Assembly: GCA_005888425.1 (NCBI GenBank)
Contig: VAZF01000116.1
Location: 1-12,187 of the forward strand
DNA: 12,187 bases
DNA from: Alphaproteobacteria bacterium
GTDB lineage: Bacteria > Pseudomonadota > Alphaproteobacteria > ATCC43930 > CGMCC-115725
Reading direction: 5' to 3'
Shown: positions 1-6,754 of the stretch, in pieces
Layout of the letters: every line of letters starts with the position of its first letter
How positions within the stretch are numbered: position 1 is the first letter of the stretch
Notes under the pieces: generated by a model
What the model was told of the DNA's origin: nothing
What the model saw: only the letters and a program-made list of their open reading frames with translations
The model's database searches: none
Made by a program: the position numbers and the translations under genes

Positions 1-1118
1 TCGACATTGCTGATCAGCGTCGGTCGCCCGAACAGCCCGACCTGCGACGGAAAGGGCGGCTTGTGGCGCGGCAGTCCGCGGCGCCCCTCGATGCTTTCGA
101 GCATCGCCGATTCTTCGCCGCAGATATAGGCGCCGGCGCCGCGCCTGAGATGGATCTTGGTGTGCGGCGCGAGCCCCGCCGTCTCGATCGCGGCGATCTC
201 GCGCGCCAGGATCTCGCGGCATTGCGGGTATTCGTCGCGCAAATAGATGTAGACGTCCCCGGCCTCGACCGCCCAGGCGGCGATCAGCATGCCTTCCAAG
301 AAGCGATGCGGATCGGTTTCGAGAAAATAGCGGTCCTTGAACGTGCCGGGCTCGCCCTCATCGGCATTGACCGCCATCAGCCGCGGCTTTGGCTCCTGCC
401 GCACAAAGCGCCATTTGCGCCCGGTCGGAAAACCGGCGCCGCCGAGCCCGCGCAAGCCGGAATCTTCGAGCGCCTTGATGACCTCCTCGACTGGCTTCTG
501 TCCGCCGAGACAGGCCTGGAACAGCTTGTAGCCGCCCGAAGCGCGATAGCCATCGAGCGCCGGATAGCGCGGCACATGCGGATGCGTCTCGCCGGCCGCC
601 ACCGCCGCGGCGACACTGTCCGCTGTCGCATTCTCGTGCAATGCGTGAGCGATCGCGACCGCCGGCGCCTTGTCGCAGCCGCCCATGCAGGGCGCACGCA
701 CGACCCGCACGCCGTCGCCGAGCCGGCTGCGCAACTCTTCCAGCAATGTCTCGCCGCCTGCCAGCGCACAGGAGAGGCTGTCGCACACCCGAACCGTGAT
801 CGCCGGCGGCGCAGTCTCCTCATCCATGACGATGTCGAAATGGGCGTAGAACGAGGCGACCTCGTACACCTCTGCCAAGGCGAGCCGCATCTCCTCGGCA
901 AGCGCGACGAGATGGCGCGCATAGAGGCAGCCGAAATGGTCCTGCAGGAGATGCAGATGCTCGATCAGCAGGTCGGCACGCCGTTCGCGCTCGCCCAACA
1001 GCGCCTGCACTTCATCGAGCGCGTCGGGATCGACCTGGCGGCCTTTCGGGTAATCCGGCCCGCGCCGGCGTCCCGAGCCCGGATGAATGCGCCGATCGTG
1101 TTTCGCTGATTGAGCCAA
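1..1118 (-). CDS. NAD-dependent formate dehydrogenase beta subunit (fused NuoE-NuoF type), 3' end outside window
   Basis: Only the first 372 residues are visible; the gene continues past the left edge. Residues ~35-180 form a thioredoxin-like 2Fe-2S (NuoE-like) domain, with ligands C112, C117 (CDSLSC), C144 and C148 (CMGGC). Residues ~195-372 are the NuoF/51-kDa flavoprotein: GLRGLGGAGFPTGRKW (221-236) and GDEGEP-like NADEGEPGTFKD (251-262) belong to the FMN/NADH site, and GAGAYICGEES (327-337) follows. The C-terminal 4Fe-4S part is not in the window. Known role of the family: cytoplasmic transfer of electrons from the molybdenum/tungsten formate dehydrogenase alpha subunit to NAD+. The start is read as TTG at 1118, giving MAQSAKHDRR, because GAGG lies 5 nt upstream and no in-frame ATG lies ahead of the conserved domain. 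The neighbouring formyl-CoA transferase favours formate dehydrogenase (fdsB-like) over respiratory complex I or a NAD-hydrogenase; the alpha subunit gene, expected to the left, would settle it. Confidence 0.85.
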   Translation of the reverse strand, partial: MAQSAKHDRRIHPGSGRRRGPDYPKGRQVDPDALDEVQALLGERERRADLLIEHLHLLQDHFGCLYARHLVALAEEMRLALAEVYEVASFYAHFDIVMDEETAPPAITVRVCDSLSCALAGGETLLEELRSRLGDGVRVVRAPCMGGCDKAPAVAIAHALHENATADSVAAAVAAGETHPHVPRYPALDGYRASGGYKLFQACLGGQKPVEEVIKALEDSGLRGLGGAGFPTGRKWRFVRQEPKPRLMAVNADEGEPGTFKDRYFLETDPHRFLEGMLIAAWAVEAGDVYIYLRDEYPQCREILAREIAAIETAGLAPHTKIHLRRGAGAYICGEESAMLESIEGRRGLPRHKPPFPSQVGLFGRPTLISNV

Positions 1119-1123
1119 TCGAA

Positions 1124-1127
1124 CCTC
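1124..1127 (-). promoter_or_regulatory. Ribosome binding site deciding the TTG start
   Basis: On the minus strand GAGG stands 5 nt before the TTG at 1118. It supports this non-ATG start for the formate dehydrogenase subunit. It abuts the outer arm of the inverted repeat that begins at 1128. Confidence 0.5.
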
Positions 1128-1285
1128 GTAGGATGGGCCGAGCGCAGCGAGGCCCCTCTAAAATCCACAATGAGACGGTGAGGCGGGAGGCGGTGAGGTT
1201 CAGCTGCCCTGAAATCTCGTCGTCTCACTGCCTCATTGTAAAAACCCGAAAATCAATGGGCGTCGCTGCGCTCAGCCCATCCTAC
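1128..1285. repeat. Large inverted repeat between frc and the formate dehydrogenase gene
   Basis: The left arm 1128-1155 and the right arm 1258-1285 are 28 nt each and reverse-complementary except at two positions. The outer ends read GTAGGATGGGC / GCCCATCCTAC. A second, imperfect inverted pair is nested inside (1169-1183 against 1222-1237, core AATGAG...CTCATT). The element fills nearly the whole 178-bp gap between frc and the downstream gene. It resembles the dispersed palindromic intergenic repeats common in alphaproteobacteria. Transcribed, it could form a long stem and attenuate or stabilise the message; that is inference. Confidence 0.8.
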
Positions 1286-1296
1286 AACCCTCAGCT

Positions 1297-2526
1297 TCAG
1301 ACCGCCCCTTCGTCGTGCAGCGCCTTGATGCCGCCCGCATCATAACCGAGCCAGCCGAGCACCTCCTCGGTGTGCTCGCCCAACAGCGGCGAGCGCTGTA
1401 TATCGGGCGGTGAATCCGACAGCTGGATCGGCATGCCGACCTGGACATAGCGCCCGCGGGTCGGATGATCGAGCTCGACGAGATAGCCGCGCTCGTACAA
1501 TTCCTTGTCCTCGTAGATGTCCTTCATCGACAGGATCGGGCCGCACGGCACATCGGCCTCATTGAGCGCCGCCATGACCTCGAATTTGGTCTTGGTCAGC
1601 GTCCAGTGCTCGATGATCGAGAAGCACTCCGGGATGCGCGGCAGCCGCGCCTCGGGCGTCGCAAAATCCGGGTCGGTGATCAGCTCCGGCCGCCCGATGA
1701 TCTTCATCAGCGGCTCCCAGGAGGGCGGCTGGATGATGACATAGACATAGTCGTTCGGGCCGCCCGGCGCGCAGCGCAACGCCGAGCCCGGCTGCCCGCC
1801 GCCCGAGGCGTTGCCGGCGCGCGGCACGGTGTCGCCGAATTCCTTGCTCGGATATTCGAGCAGCGGCCCGTGCGCCAGCCGCTGCTGGTCGCGCATCTTG
1901 ACCCGGCAGAGGTTCAGCACTGCGTCCGTCATCGCGACCTGCACCCGCTGCCCCTTGCCGGTTTTCTCGCGCTGGAACAGCGCCGCCAGAATGCCGGCGA
2001 CGAGATGCACGCCGGTGCCGCTGTCGCCGATCTGCGCGCCGGTGACAGTCGGCGGCCCGTCCTCCCAGCCGGTCGTGCTGGAAGCGCCGCCCATGCATTG
2101 CGCGACATTCTCATACGCCTTGAAATCGGCGTAGCGGCCGGGGCCGAACCCCTTGATCGAGGCGTAGATGATGCGCGGGTTCAATTCCTGAAAGCGCGCC
2201 CAGGTGAACCCCTGCCGGTCGAGGACGCCCGGCCCAAAGTTTTCGACAACCACATCGCAGCGGCGCACCAGTTCTTCGAGTATCTTTTTGCCGCCCGCCG
2301 CCTTCAGATTGATTGTGATGCTGCGCTTGTTCGAGTTCAGCATCGTGAAATAGAGACTGTCGGCGCCCTTCACATCGCGCAGCTGCCCGCGCGTGATGTC
2401 GCCGCGCCCGGGCATCTCGACCTTGATGACCTCGGCGCCCATCCATGCCAGGAGCTGCGTCGCGGTCGGCGCCGCCTGCACATGCCCCAGATCGAGGATG
2501 CGCACGCCCTCTAGTGCCTTGCTCAT
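1297..2526 (-). CDS. frc: Formyl-CoA transferase (CaiB/BaiF class III CoA transferase)
   Basis: 409 aa. The family moves CoA from formyl-CoA to oxalate, giving oxalyl-CoA and formate, through acyl-aspartyl intermediates in an interlocked dimer in the cytoplasm. Visible features: Gln17 in [16 protein letters not shown] (64-70), [18 protein letters not shown] (92-109), the catalytic Asp168 in [27 protein letters not shown] (201-217) and the glycine loop SGGGQPG (241-247). These match Frc proper, not the wider CaiB family. Residue 48 is Gln, where Oxalobacter Frc has Trp and, as I recall, E. coli YfdW has Gln. The segment before VPRAGN is shorter than in the 428-aa Oxalobacter enzyme. The ATG at 2526 overlaps the stop of the upstream regulator (ATGA), so translation is probably coupled; an upstream in-frame extension is rejected. 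Oxalyl-CoA decarboxylase, the usual partner, is not in the window. Confidence 0.93.
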   Translation of the reverse strand: MSKALEGVRILDLGHVQAAPTATQLLAWMGAEVIKVEMPGRGDITRGQLRDVKGADSLYFTMLNSNKRSITINLKAAGGKKILEELVRRCDVVVENFGPGVLDRQGFTWARFQELNPRIIYASIKGFGPGRYADFKAYENVAQCMGGASSTTGWEDGPPTVTGAQIGDSGTGVHLVAGILAALFQREKTGKGQRVQVAMTDAVLNLCRVKMRDQQRLAHGPLLEYPSKEFGDTVPRAGNASGGGQPGSALRCAPGGPNDYVYVIIQPPSWEPLMKIIGRPELITDPDFATPEARLPRIPECFSIIEHWTLTKTKFEVMAALNEADVPCGPILSMKDIYEDKELYERGYLVELDHPTRGRYVQVGMPIQLSDSPPDIQRSPLLGEHTEEVLGWLGYDAGGIKALHDEGAV

Positions 2527-3272
2527 GTTTCCGTCCCTTGTTCGCGTGTTCCGTCGAGAAAATCGCCATGCGCCTCGACATGCGCGGCGAGCCCCAGCGT
2601 GTGCTCGCGCGCCAGCCGCTCGGCGAGCTCCGGATCGCGGCATTCCAGCGCCTCGATGATCCGCAGATGATCGGTAATCGAACGCGCCGCCCGGTTTTCC
2701 TGATGGATCGTGATGCGGCGGATCGCCCGCATATGGATAAACATGTTTTCCGTCATATCGGCGAGCAGCGCGCAGCCGCTCAATTTGATGATTGCCTGGT
2801 GAAAGGCGATGTTCGCATCCGAGTATTCGTCGAGCCGCGCGCGCCCATTATCGCCGGGGCCATTGCCGCAGCGGAACTCGTCCATCAGGCGCCGCAATTC
2901 GGCGACATCCGCATCGGAGGCGCGCTCGGCGGCGAGCCGCGCCGCCATGCTTTCGAGCGCCGCCATGACCGTGATGATCTCGACGATTTCGCGCTTGGTC
3001 TTTTTGACGACATAGATGCCGCGCCGCGGCCGGGTGCGGACAAAGCCCTCCTGTTCGAGCAATGTCATCGCCTCGCGGATCGGCGTCCGGCTGACCCCTA
3101 GCCCTTCGGATAGCCGCCGCTCGTCGAGCCGGATCTCCTGCGCTTGGCCGTAAATGTCCATCGCGGTGATCGCCCGCTTCAAGGCGGCGTAAGCCTCCTT
3201 CGCGAAGCTGGTACTGGTGTCCAGCCGCGGCACATCCAGAGTGGGAGCAGTACGGGCGCTAACCTCGGGCAT
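2523..3272 (-). CDS. GntR family transcriptional regulator, FadR subfamily (FCD domain)
   Basis: 249 aa from the ATG at 3272. The N-terminal winged helix spans about residues 23-90, with the recognition helix and wing in [17 protein letters not shown] (61-77) and RPRRGIYVV (81-89). The C-terminal all-helical FCD ligand-binding domain follows (about 95-235). It carries the usual Asp/three-His metal set: D152 and H158 in [10 protein letters not shown]202 in TDHLRI, and H224 in REHTLGL. FCD regulators usually bind small carboxylates; the ligand here is unknown, but oxalate, formate or a related acid would suit the frc context. A TTG 36 nt upstream (3308) is in frame but would put the start upstream of the candidate promoter and operator. 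The gene is first in a minus-strand operon with frc and divergent from the hydrolase genes. Confidence 0.9.
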   Translation of the reverse strand: MPEVSARTAPTLDVPRLDTSTSFAKEAYAALKRAITAMDIYGQAQEIRLDERRLSEGLGVSRTPIREAMTLLEQEGFVRTRPRRGIYVVKKTKREIVEIITVMAALESMAARLAAERASDADVAELRRLMDEFRCGNGPGDNGRARLDEYSDANIAFHQAIIKLSGCALLADMTENMFIHMRAIRRITIHQENRAARSITDHLRIIEALECRDPELAERLAREHTLGLAAHVEAHGDFLDGTREQGTET

Positions 3273-3278
3273 TGCCGA

Positions 3279-3308
3279 GGTATATGGTATACCAGAGCCC
3301 TTCGGCAA
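3279..3308 (-). promoter_or_regulatory. Candidate promoter with embedded GntR-type operator
   Basis: Read on the minus strand: TTGCCG at 3308-3303 (-35-like), an 18-nt spacer, and TATACC at 3284-3279 (-10-like). The spacer contains TGGTATACCA at 3285-3294, a perfect 10-bp palindrome of the TGGT-N2-ACCA form typical for FadR-subfamily regulators. Only 6 nt separate the -10-like box from the ATG at 3272, and no Shine-Dalgarno is visible, so the transcript may be leaderless. Repression by the regulator's own product, and control of the divergent genes at 3444 onward, are inferences. Confidence 0.5.
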
Positions 3309-3443
3309 CTCGATTTAGCCGGCTTACGATTTGCTTCCGAAAGTCCGCGGGTTTGGCTTAGAACCCCTATCGACGGAACGAATTCAACCGAAGCGCCGGT
3401 CCCCCAGATTCGTCGGCGCTCCGGGACCACGGAGGAGACCCCC

Positions 3444-4205
3444 ATGCCGTTCTACGAAAAAGGTAATGTCCGCATCCGCTACGAGGAGGTCGGCCGCGGC
3501 TTCCCGCTCCTGGTCACCCCTGGCGGCGGACTGAACTCGCGCATCAGCAACTGGCCGACCGCCGCCATCAATGCGATGGAAGAGTTCAAGAACGACTTCC
3601 GCGTCATCACGATGGATCAGCGCAACGCCAATGGCGGCGAGTCGACCGGCCCGGTCCCGACCGAGAATGCGTGGGACGCGTTCGCCGACGACCAGCTCGG
3701 GCTGATGGACCATCTCGGCATCCGCGAATTCTTTTTCATGGGCTACTGCATCGGCGGCTGCTTTGCCGGCAAGCTCTTGCAGCGCGCGCCCGATCGGGTG
3801 GTCGCGGCGGTGTTCCACCAGACCGTCGGGGATCGGCCGGAAGACCCGGGTATCATGTATCGCCACAGCACCGACAACTGGCTGCCCGATTTCAAGAAGC
3901 GCCGGCCCGAGGTGTCGCAGGACACGATCGATAAATATTTCCACAGCCTGTGGCGCGCCCAGCCCGATTTCCTCTATAGCGTGCCGCGCGACTTCATCAA
4001 GAACTGCCGCACGCCGATCCTCGTCCTGCCGGACGACACGCCGTCGCATCCGCTGCAGACCTCGATCGACGTCGCTTCGCTCGCGCCGAACTCCGAGATC
4101 ACGGTCTTCCCGTGGCGGGAACCCGAGGAATTGCGGCAGCGCATCATCCAGAAGGTGCGAACCTTCCTGAAGTCGCACCTCCCGCTGCGTGCCGCCGCGC
4201 AGTAA
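3444..4205 (+). CDS. Alpha/beta hydrolase with Cys nucleophile, copy 1
   Basis: 253 aa; the ATG at 3444 follows GGAGGAG (3431-3437). Upstream in-frame extension is rejected because the paralogues also begin MPFYEKG. The fold shows in LLVTPGGGL (oxyanion-hole loop, 22-30), FRVITMDQRNANGG (52-65), MDHLGIREFFFMGYCIGG (88-105) and TPILVLPDD (190-198). The nucleophile elbow is GYCIGG with Cys102, as in dienelactone hydrolase, not the usual Ser. D197/D198 and H202 (DDTPSHP) are candidate partners. The place after the last strand where the catalytic His normally lies reads FPWREP. This is the most divergent of the three paralogues in the window. It is first in a plus-strand run with yghU and copies 2 and 3, and divergent from the GntR-frc operon. 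The substrate is unknown; a hydrolase or thioesterase on a small acyl substrate is possible. Confidence 0.85.
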   Translation: MPFYEKGNVRIRYEEVGRGFPLLVTPGGGLNSRISNWPTAAINAMEEFKNDFRVITMDQRNANGGESTGPVPTENAWDAFADDQLGLMDHLGIREFFFMGYCIGGCFAGKLLQRAPDRVVAAVFHQTVGDRPEDPGIMYRHSTDNWLPDFKKRRPEVSQDTIDKYFHSLWRAQPDFLYSVPRDFIKNCRTPILVLPDDTPSHPLQTSIDVASLAPNSEITVFPWREPEELRQRIIQKVRTFLKSHLPLRAAAQ

Positions 4206-4216
4206 CGCACCGTCCT

Positions 4217-4309
4217 CGTAGGGCGGGTGAAGGCCGGCGCGAGCCGGGCGTAACCCGCCGAAATGCCCCCGAAGAATGGCGGGTTGCGCTACGCTTCACC
4301 CGCCCTACG
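4217..4309. repeat. REP-like inverted doublet (REPIN-like)
   Basis: Two elements in opposite orientation fill most of the copy 1-yghU gap. Left, 4217-4259, starts CGTAGGGCGGGTGAAGG and ends GTAACCCGCC. Right, 4278-4309, starts GGCGGGTTGCG and ends CACCCGCCCTACG. Each can fold alone (GGCGGGT with ACCCGCC) and the pair can fold as one long hairpin. This is the form of dispersed REP doublets. Lying inside a likely operon, just before the yghU ribosome binding site at 4314, it could lower or uncouple expression of downstream genes. Confidence 0.8.
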
Positions 4310-4323
4310 CAATGGAGTCGTTA

Positions 4324-5205
4324 ATGGCCGATACCGAATACACCCCGCCGAAGGTCTGGTCCTGGAACAAGCCCAACAGCACGATGGGCCGCTTCGCCAA
4401 CATCAACCGGCCGACCGCCGGCGCGCAGCAGGAGAAGGAATTGCCGGTCGGCAAGCATCCGCTGCAGCTTTACTCGCAAGGCACGCCGAACGGCGTCAAG
4501 GTCACGATCATGCTCGAGGAGCTGTTGGCGAAGGGCCACAAGAGCGCCGAATACGATGCCTGGCTGATCCGGATCGGCGAGGGCGACCAGTTCGGCAGCG
4601 GCTTCGTCAAGATCAACCCGAATTCCAAGATCCCGGCAATGGTCGATCGCAGCGGCCCGAAACCGATCCGCGTCTTCGAGACCGGTGCGATCCTCGTGTA
4701 TCTCGCCGAGAAGTTCGGCGAGTTCCTGCCCAAGGAGGGCGCGGCGCGCGCCGAGTGTCTGTCCTGGCTGTTCTGGCAGATGGGCAGCACGCCTTATGTC
4801 GGCGGCGGCTTTGGCCATTTCTATGCCTACGCGCCGGTCAAGATCGAATACCCGATCGACCGCTTTGCGATGGAAACAAAGCGCTTGCTCGACGTCCTCG
4901 ATAAGCGCTTGGCGGAAAGCGAATATGCCGCCGGCCCCGACTACACGATCGCCGATATGGCGATCTGGCCGTGGTATGGCGGGCTGGTGAAGTTCAATTC
5001 ATACGGCGGCGCCGAGTTCCTCGGCGTGCACGAATACAAGAACGTGCAGCGCTGGACCGACCAGATCCACGCGCGTCCGGCGGTGAAGCGCGGCCGCATG
5101 GTCAACCGCACCGCCGGCGATCCCTCGGAGCAGCTGCACGAGCGGCATGACGCCAGCGATTTCGAAACGAAGACGGCGGACAAGCTCGCCGCCGCCGCGC
5201 AATAA
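4324..5205 (+). CDS. yghU: Glutathione-dependent disulfide-bond oxidoreductase, Nu-class GST (YghU)
   Basis: 293 aa, close to E. coli YghU (288 aa). It keeps that protein's characteristic N-terminal extension (VWSWNKP, FANINRPTAG, LPVGKHPLQLYS) ahead of the thioredoxin-like domain (about 47-135). The glutathione-site turn is GTPNGVKV (53-60), without an active-site Cys, followed by INPNSKIPA (97-105) and FETGAILVYLAEKFG (118-132). The helical domain follows, with DYTIADMAIWPW (206-217) and the YghU-specific tail LHERHDASDFET (271-282). Known family activity: glutathione-dependent disulfide reductase/organic peroxidase in the cytosol, with two glutathione molecules bound. GGAG at 4314-4317 precedes the ATG by 6 nt. 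The next gene starts 14 nt after its stop, so co-transcription with hydrolase copies 2 and 3 is likely. Confidence 0.93.
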   Translation: MADTEYTPPKVWSWNKPNSTMGRFANINRPTAGAQQEKELPVGKHPLQLYSQGTPNGVKVTIMLEELLAKGHKSAEYDAWLIRIGEGDQFGSGFVKINPNSKIPAMVDRSGPKPIRVFETGAILVYLAEKFGEFLPKEGAARAECLSWLFWQMGSTPYVGGGFGHFYAYAPVKIEYPIDRFAMETKRLLDVLDKRLAESEYAAGPDYTIADMAIWPWYGGLVKFNSYGGAEFLGVHEYKNVQRWTDQIHARPAVKRGRMVNRTAGDPSEQLHERHDASDFETKTADKLAAAAQ

Positions 5206-5219
5206 AGGGGGGATCTGCC

Positions 5220-5909
5220 ATGCCATTTTACGAAAAAGGCGAGACCCGTCTCTATCACGAAGATACCGGCGGCTCCGGCTTCCGGGTCATTGCCGCCGAT
5301 CTGCGCAACGCCAAGGGCGGCCAGTCGACGGGGCCGCTCGAAACCGACCGGCCGTGGGACGCCTACACCGACGACCATATCGGCCTGATGGACCACCTCG
5401 GCATCCGGCATTTCATGGTGCTCGGCTTCTGCATCGGCGGCCCGTTTATCTGGAACCTGCTGAAGCGGGCCGGCGACCGCGTCGTCGCGGCCGTGCCGGT
5501 GCAGCCGAGCGGTTATCGTCACGAGATGCCTGAGCTCTCCTACAAGAACAACATGAAGGGCTGGGGCGCGGAGCTGTGCGAACGCCGGCCGGAAATCACG
5601 ATGGCGATGGTCGATAAGTTCCTCAGCAACATGTACCGCGGCGAGCGCGCCGACTTCGTCTACACCGTCAGCCGCGATTTTGTGCGCCAGTGCCGGACGC
5701 CGATCCTGATCCTGCCCGACGACGTGCCAGGGCATCCTTATGTCGTCGCGCTGGAGAGCGCCTATCTCGCGCCGAATGCGCAGGTCACCCTCTATCCGTG
5801 GAAGATGAACCCGAGCCAGCTTCAGCTGGCGCTGCGGCACGTGCGCGGCTTTCTCAAGAACAACCGGCCGGCCGTTGCGGCACAACCGCTGGCAGCGGCC
5901 GCCCAGTAG
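5220..5909 (+). CDS. Alpha/beta hydrolase with Cys nucleophile, copy 2, internally deleted
   Basis: 229 aa. A G-rich ribosome binding site (5207-5212) lies 14 nt after yghU ends. The first 21 residues (MPFYEKG...GGSGF) match copy 3, then the sequence jumps straight to RVIAADLRNAKGG. Thirty-five residues present in copy 3 (its 22-56) are absent in frame, including the strand and PGGGL loop that supply the oxyanion hole. The rest is intact: Cys71 in GFCIGG, LPDD with D167/D168, H172 in GHPY, and W194 where a His would be expected. The reading frame has no stop or frameshift. It may be a non-catalytic partner of copy 3, an enzyme with changed activity, or a recently damaged gene. Copies 2 and 3 are visibly closer to each other than to copy 1. 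Confidence 0.75.
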   Translation: MPFYEKGETRLYHEDTGGSGFRVIAADLRNAKGGQSTGPLETDRPWDAYTDDHIGLMDHLGIRHFMVLGFCIGGPFIWNLLKRAGDRVVAAVPVQPSGYRHEMPELSYKNNMKGWGAELCERRPEITMAMVDKFLSNMYRGERADFVYTVSRDFVRQCRTPILILPDDVPGHPYVVALESAYLAPNAQVTLYPWKMNPSQLQLALRHVRGFLKNNRPAVAAQPLAAAAQ

Positions 5910-5944
5910 CGCCGACCCGATAAGATTTTCCGAGGAGACACCCG

Positions 5945-6703
5945 ATGCCGTTTTACGAAAAAGGCGATGTCCGGATCTATTACGAGGACACTGGCGGCTC
6001 CGGCTTTCCGCTGCTGGTCATCCCCGGCGGCGGACTGAACGCGACCATCGCCTATACCAGAAACACCGCCACCGCGCCGTTCGACGCGACCGCCGAGTTC
6101 AAGAACGAATACCGCTGCATCGCCTTCGATCTGCGCAATGCGAATGGCGGGCAATCCTCCGGCCCGCTCGAGATCGACCGGCCGTGGGATGCCTATACCG
6201 ACGACATGCTCGGCCTCTTGGACCATCTCGGCATCGGCGAATTCATGGCGCTGGGCTACTGCATCGGCGGCCCGTTCATCTGGAATCTGCTGCAGCGCGC
6301 CGGACGGCGCGTCGTCGCGGCGGTGCCGACGCAGCCGAGCGGCTTCCGGCCGACGATGCCCACCCTGTTCTATGACAACAACATCAAGGGCTGGGCCCCG
6401 GCACTATGCGAGCGCCGGCCGGACATCACGATGGCGATGTGCGACGCCTTCCTGAAGAACATGTACACAAAGCGGGCGGATTTCGTGTTCACCGTCAGCC
6501 GCGATTTTGTGCGCGACTGCCAGACCCCGGTATTGGTGCTGCCCGACGACGTGCCGGCCCATCCCTACGCCACCGCGATGGAGAGCGTCTATCTCGCGCC
6601 CAATGCGCAGGTGAGCCTCTACCCGTGGAAGGACAACCCGGAAAAGGTCCGCCTCGCGGTGCGCCACGTGCGCACCTTTCTGAAGGCGAACCGGCCAAAC
6701 TGA
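5945..6703 (+). CDS. Alpha/beta hydrolase with Cys nucleophile, copy 3
   Basis: 252 aa; GAGGAG (5932-5937) stands 7 nt before the ATG. Full-length version of the paralogue set: PLLVIPGGGL (22-31) for the oxyanion hole, YRCIAFDLRNANGG (56-69), LDHLGIGEFMALGYCIGG (92-109) with nucleophile Cys106, a cap region with KGWAPALCERRPDITMAM (148-165), TPVLVLPDD (194-202) and H206 in PAHPY. The final strand ends LYPWKDNPEKV, so Trp228 occupies the usual site of the catalytic His. A 35-bp gap separates it from copy 2. Members read as a distinct, apparently uncharacterised group of small hydrolases; the reaction is unknown. Confidence 0.85.
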   Translation: MPFYEKGDVRIYYEDTGGSGFPLLVIPGGGLNATIAYTRNTATAPFDATAEFKNEYRCIAFDLRNANGGQSSGPLEIDRPWDAYTDDMLGLLDHLGIGEFMALGYCIGGPFIWNLLQRAGRRVVAAVPTQPSGFRPTMPTLFYDNNIKGWAPALCERRPDITMAMCDAFLKNMYTKRADFVFTVSRDFVRDCQTPVLVLPDDVPAHPYATAMESVYLAPNAQVSLYPWKDNPEKVRLAVRHVRTFLKANRPN

Positions 6704-6739
6704 GCAGCGTGTAGGCCGGCCGCCTCGCTACGCGATCCA

Positions 6740-6748
6740 TGCTATGAT
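6740..6748 (+). promoter_or_regulatory. Candidate extended -10 promoter
   Basis: TGCTATGAT matches the extended -10 form TGnTATAAT at eight of nine positions counting n as free. It ends 6 nt before the ATG at 6755. No -35 is visible, as is usual for extended -10 promoters, and there is no Shine-Dalgarno. The transcript of the next gene could therefore be leaderless. Confidence 0.35.
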
Positions 6749-6754
6749 CGCCGG

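Noticed and set aside
63..1109. 348-aa plus-strand open frame
   Set aside because: Shadow of the formate dehydrogenase subunit, whose minus-strand frame has intact cluster and flavin motifs.
1465..2514. 349-aa plus-strand open frame
   Set aside because: Antisense to frc with no recognisable domain.
3207..3225. GCTGG / CCAGC inverted pair with 9-nt spacer as a second operator
   Set aside because: Short, inside the regulator coding region, and unlike the TGGTATACCA palindrome.
3273..3308. Longer GntR protein from TTG at 3308
   Set aside because: It would place the start upstream of the candidate promoter and palindrome; residues before MPEVSA look non-coding.
4941..5885. 314-aa minus-strand open frame
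   Set aside because: Antisense to the end of yghU and hydrolase copy 2; similar shadows occur opposite copies 1 and 3, as expected for paralogous DNA.
6714..6721. GGCCGGCC palindrome after hydrolase copy 3 as a terminator
   Set aside because: No loop or T run follows; such 8-mers are common at this GC content.
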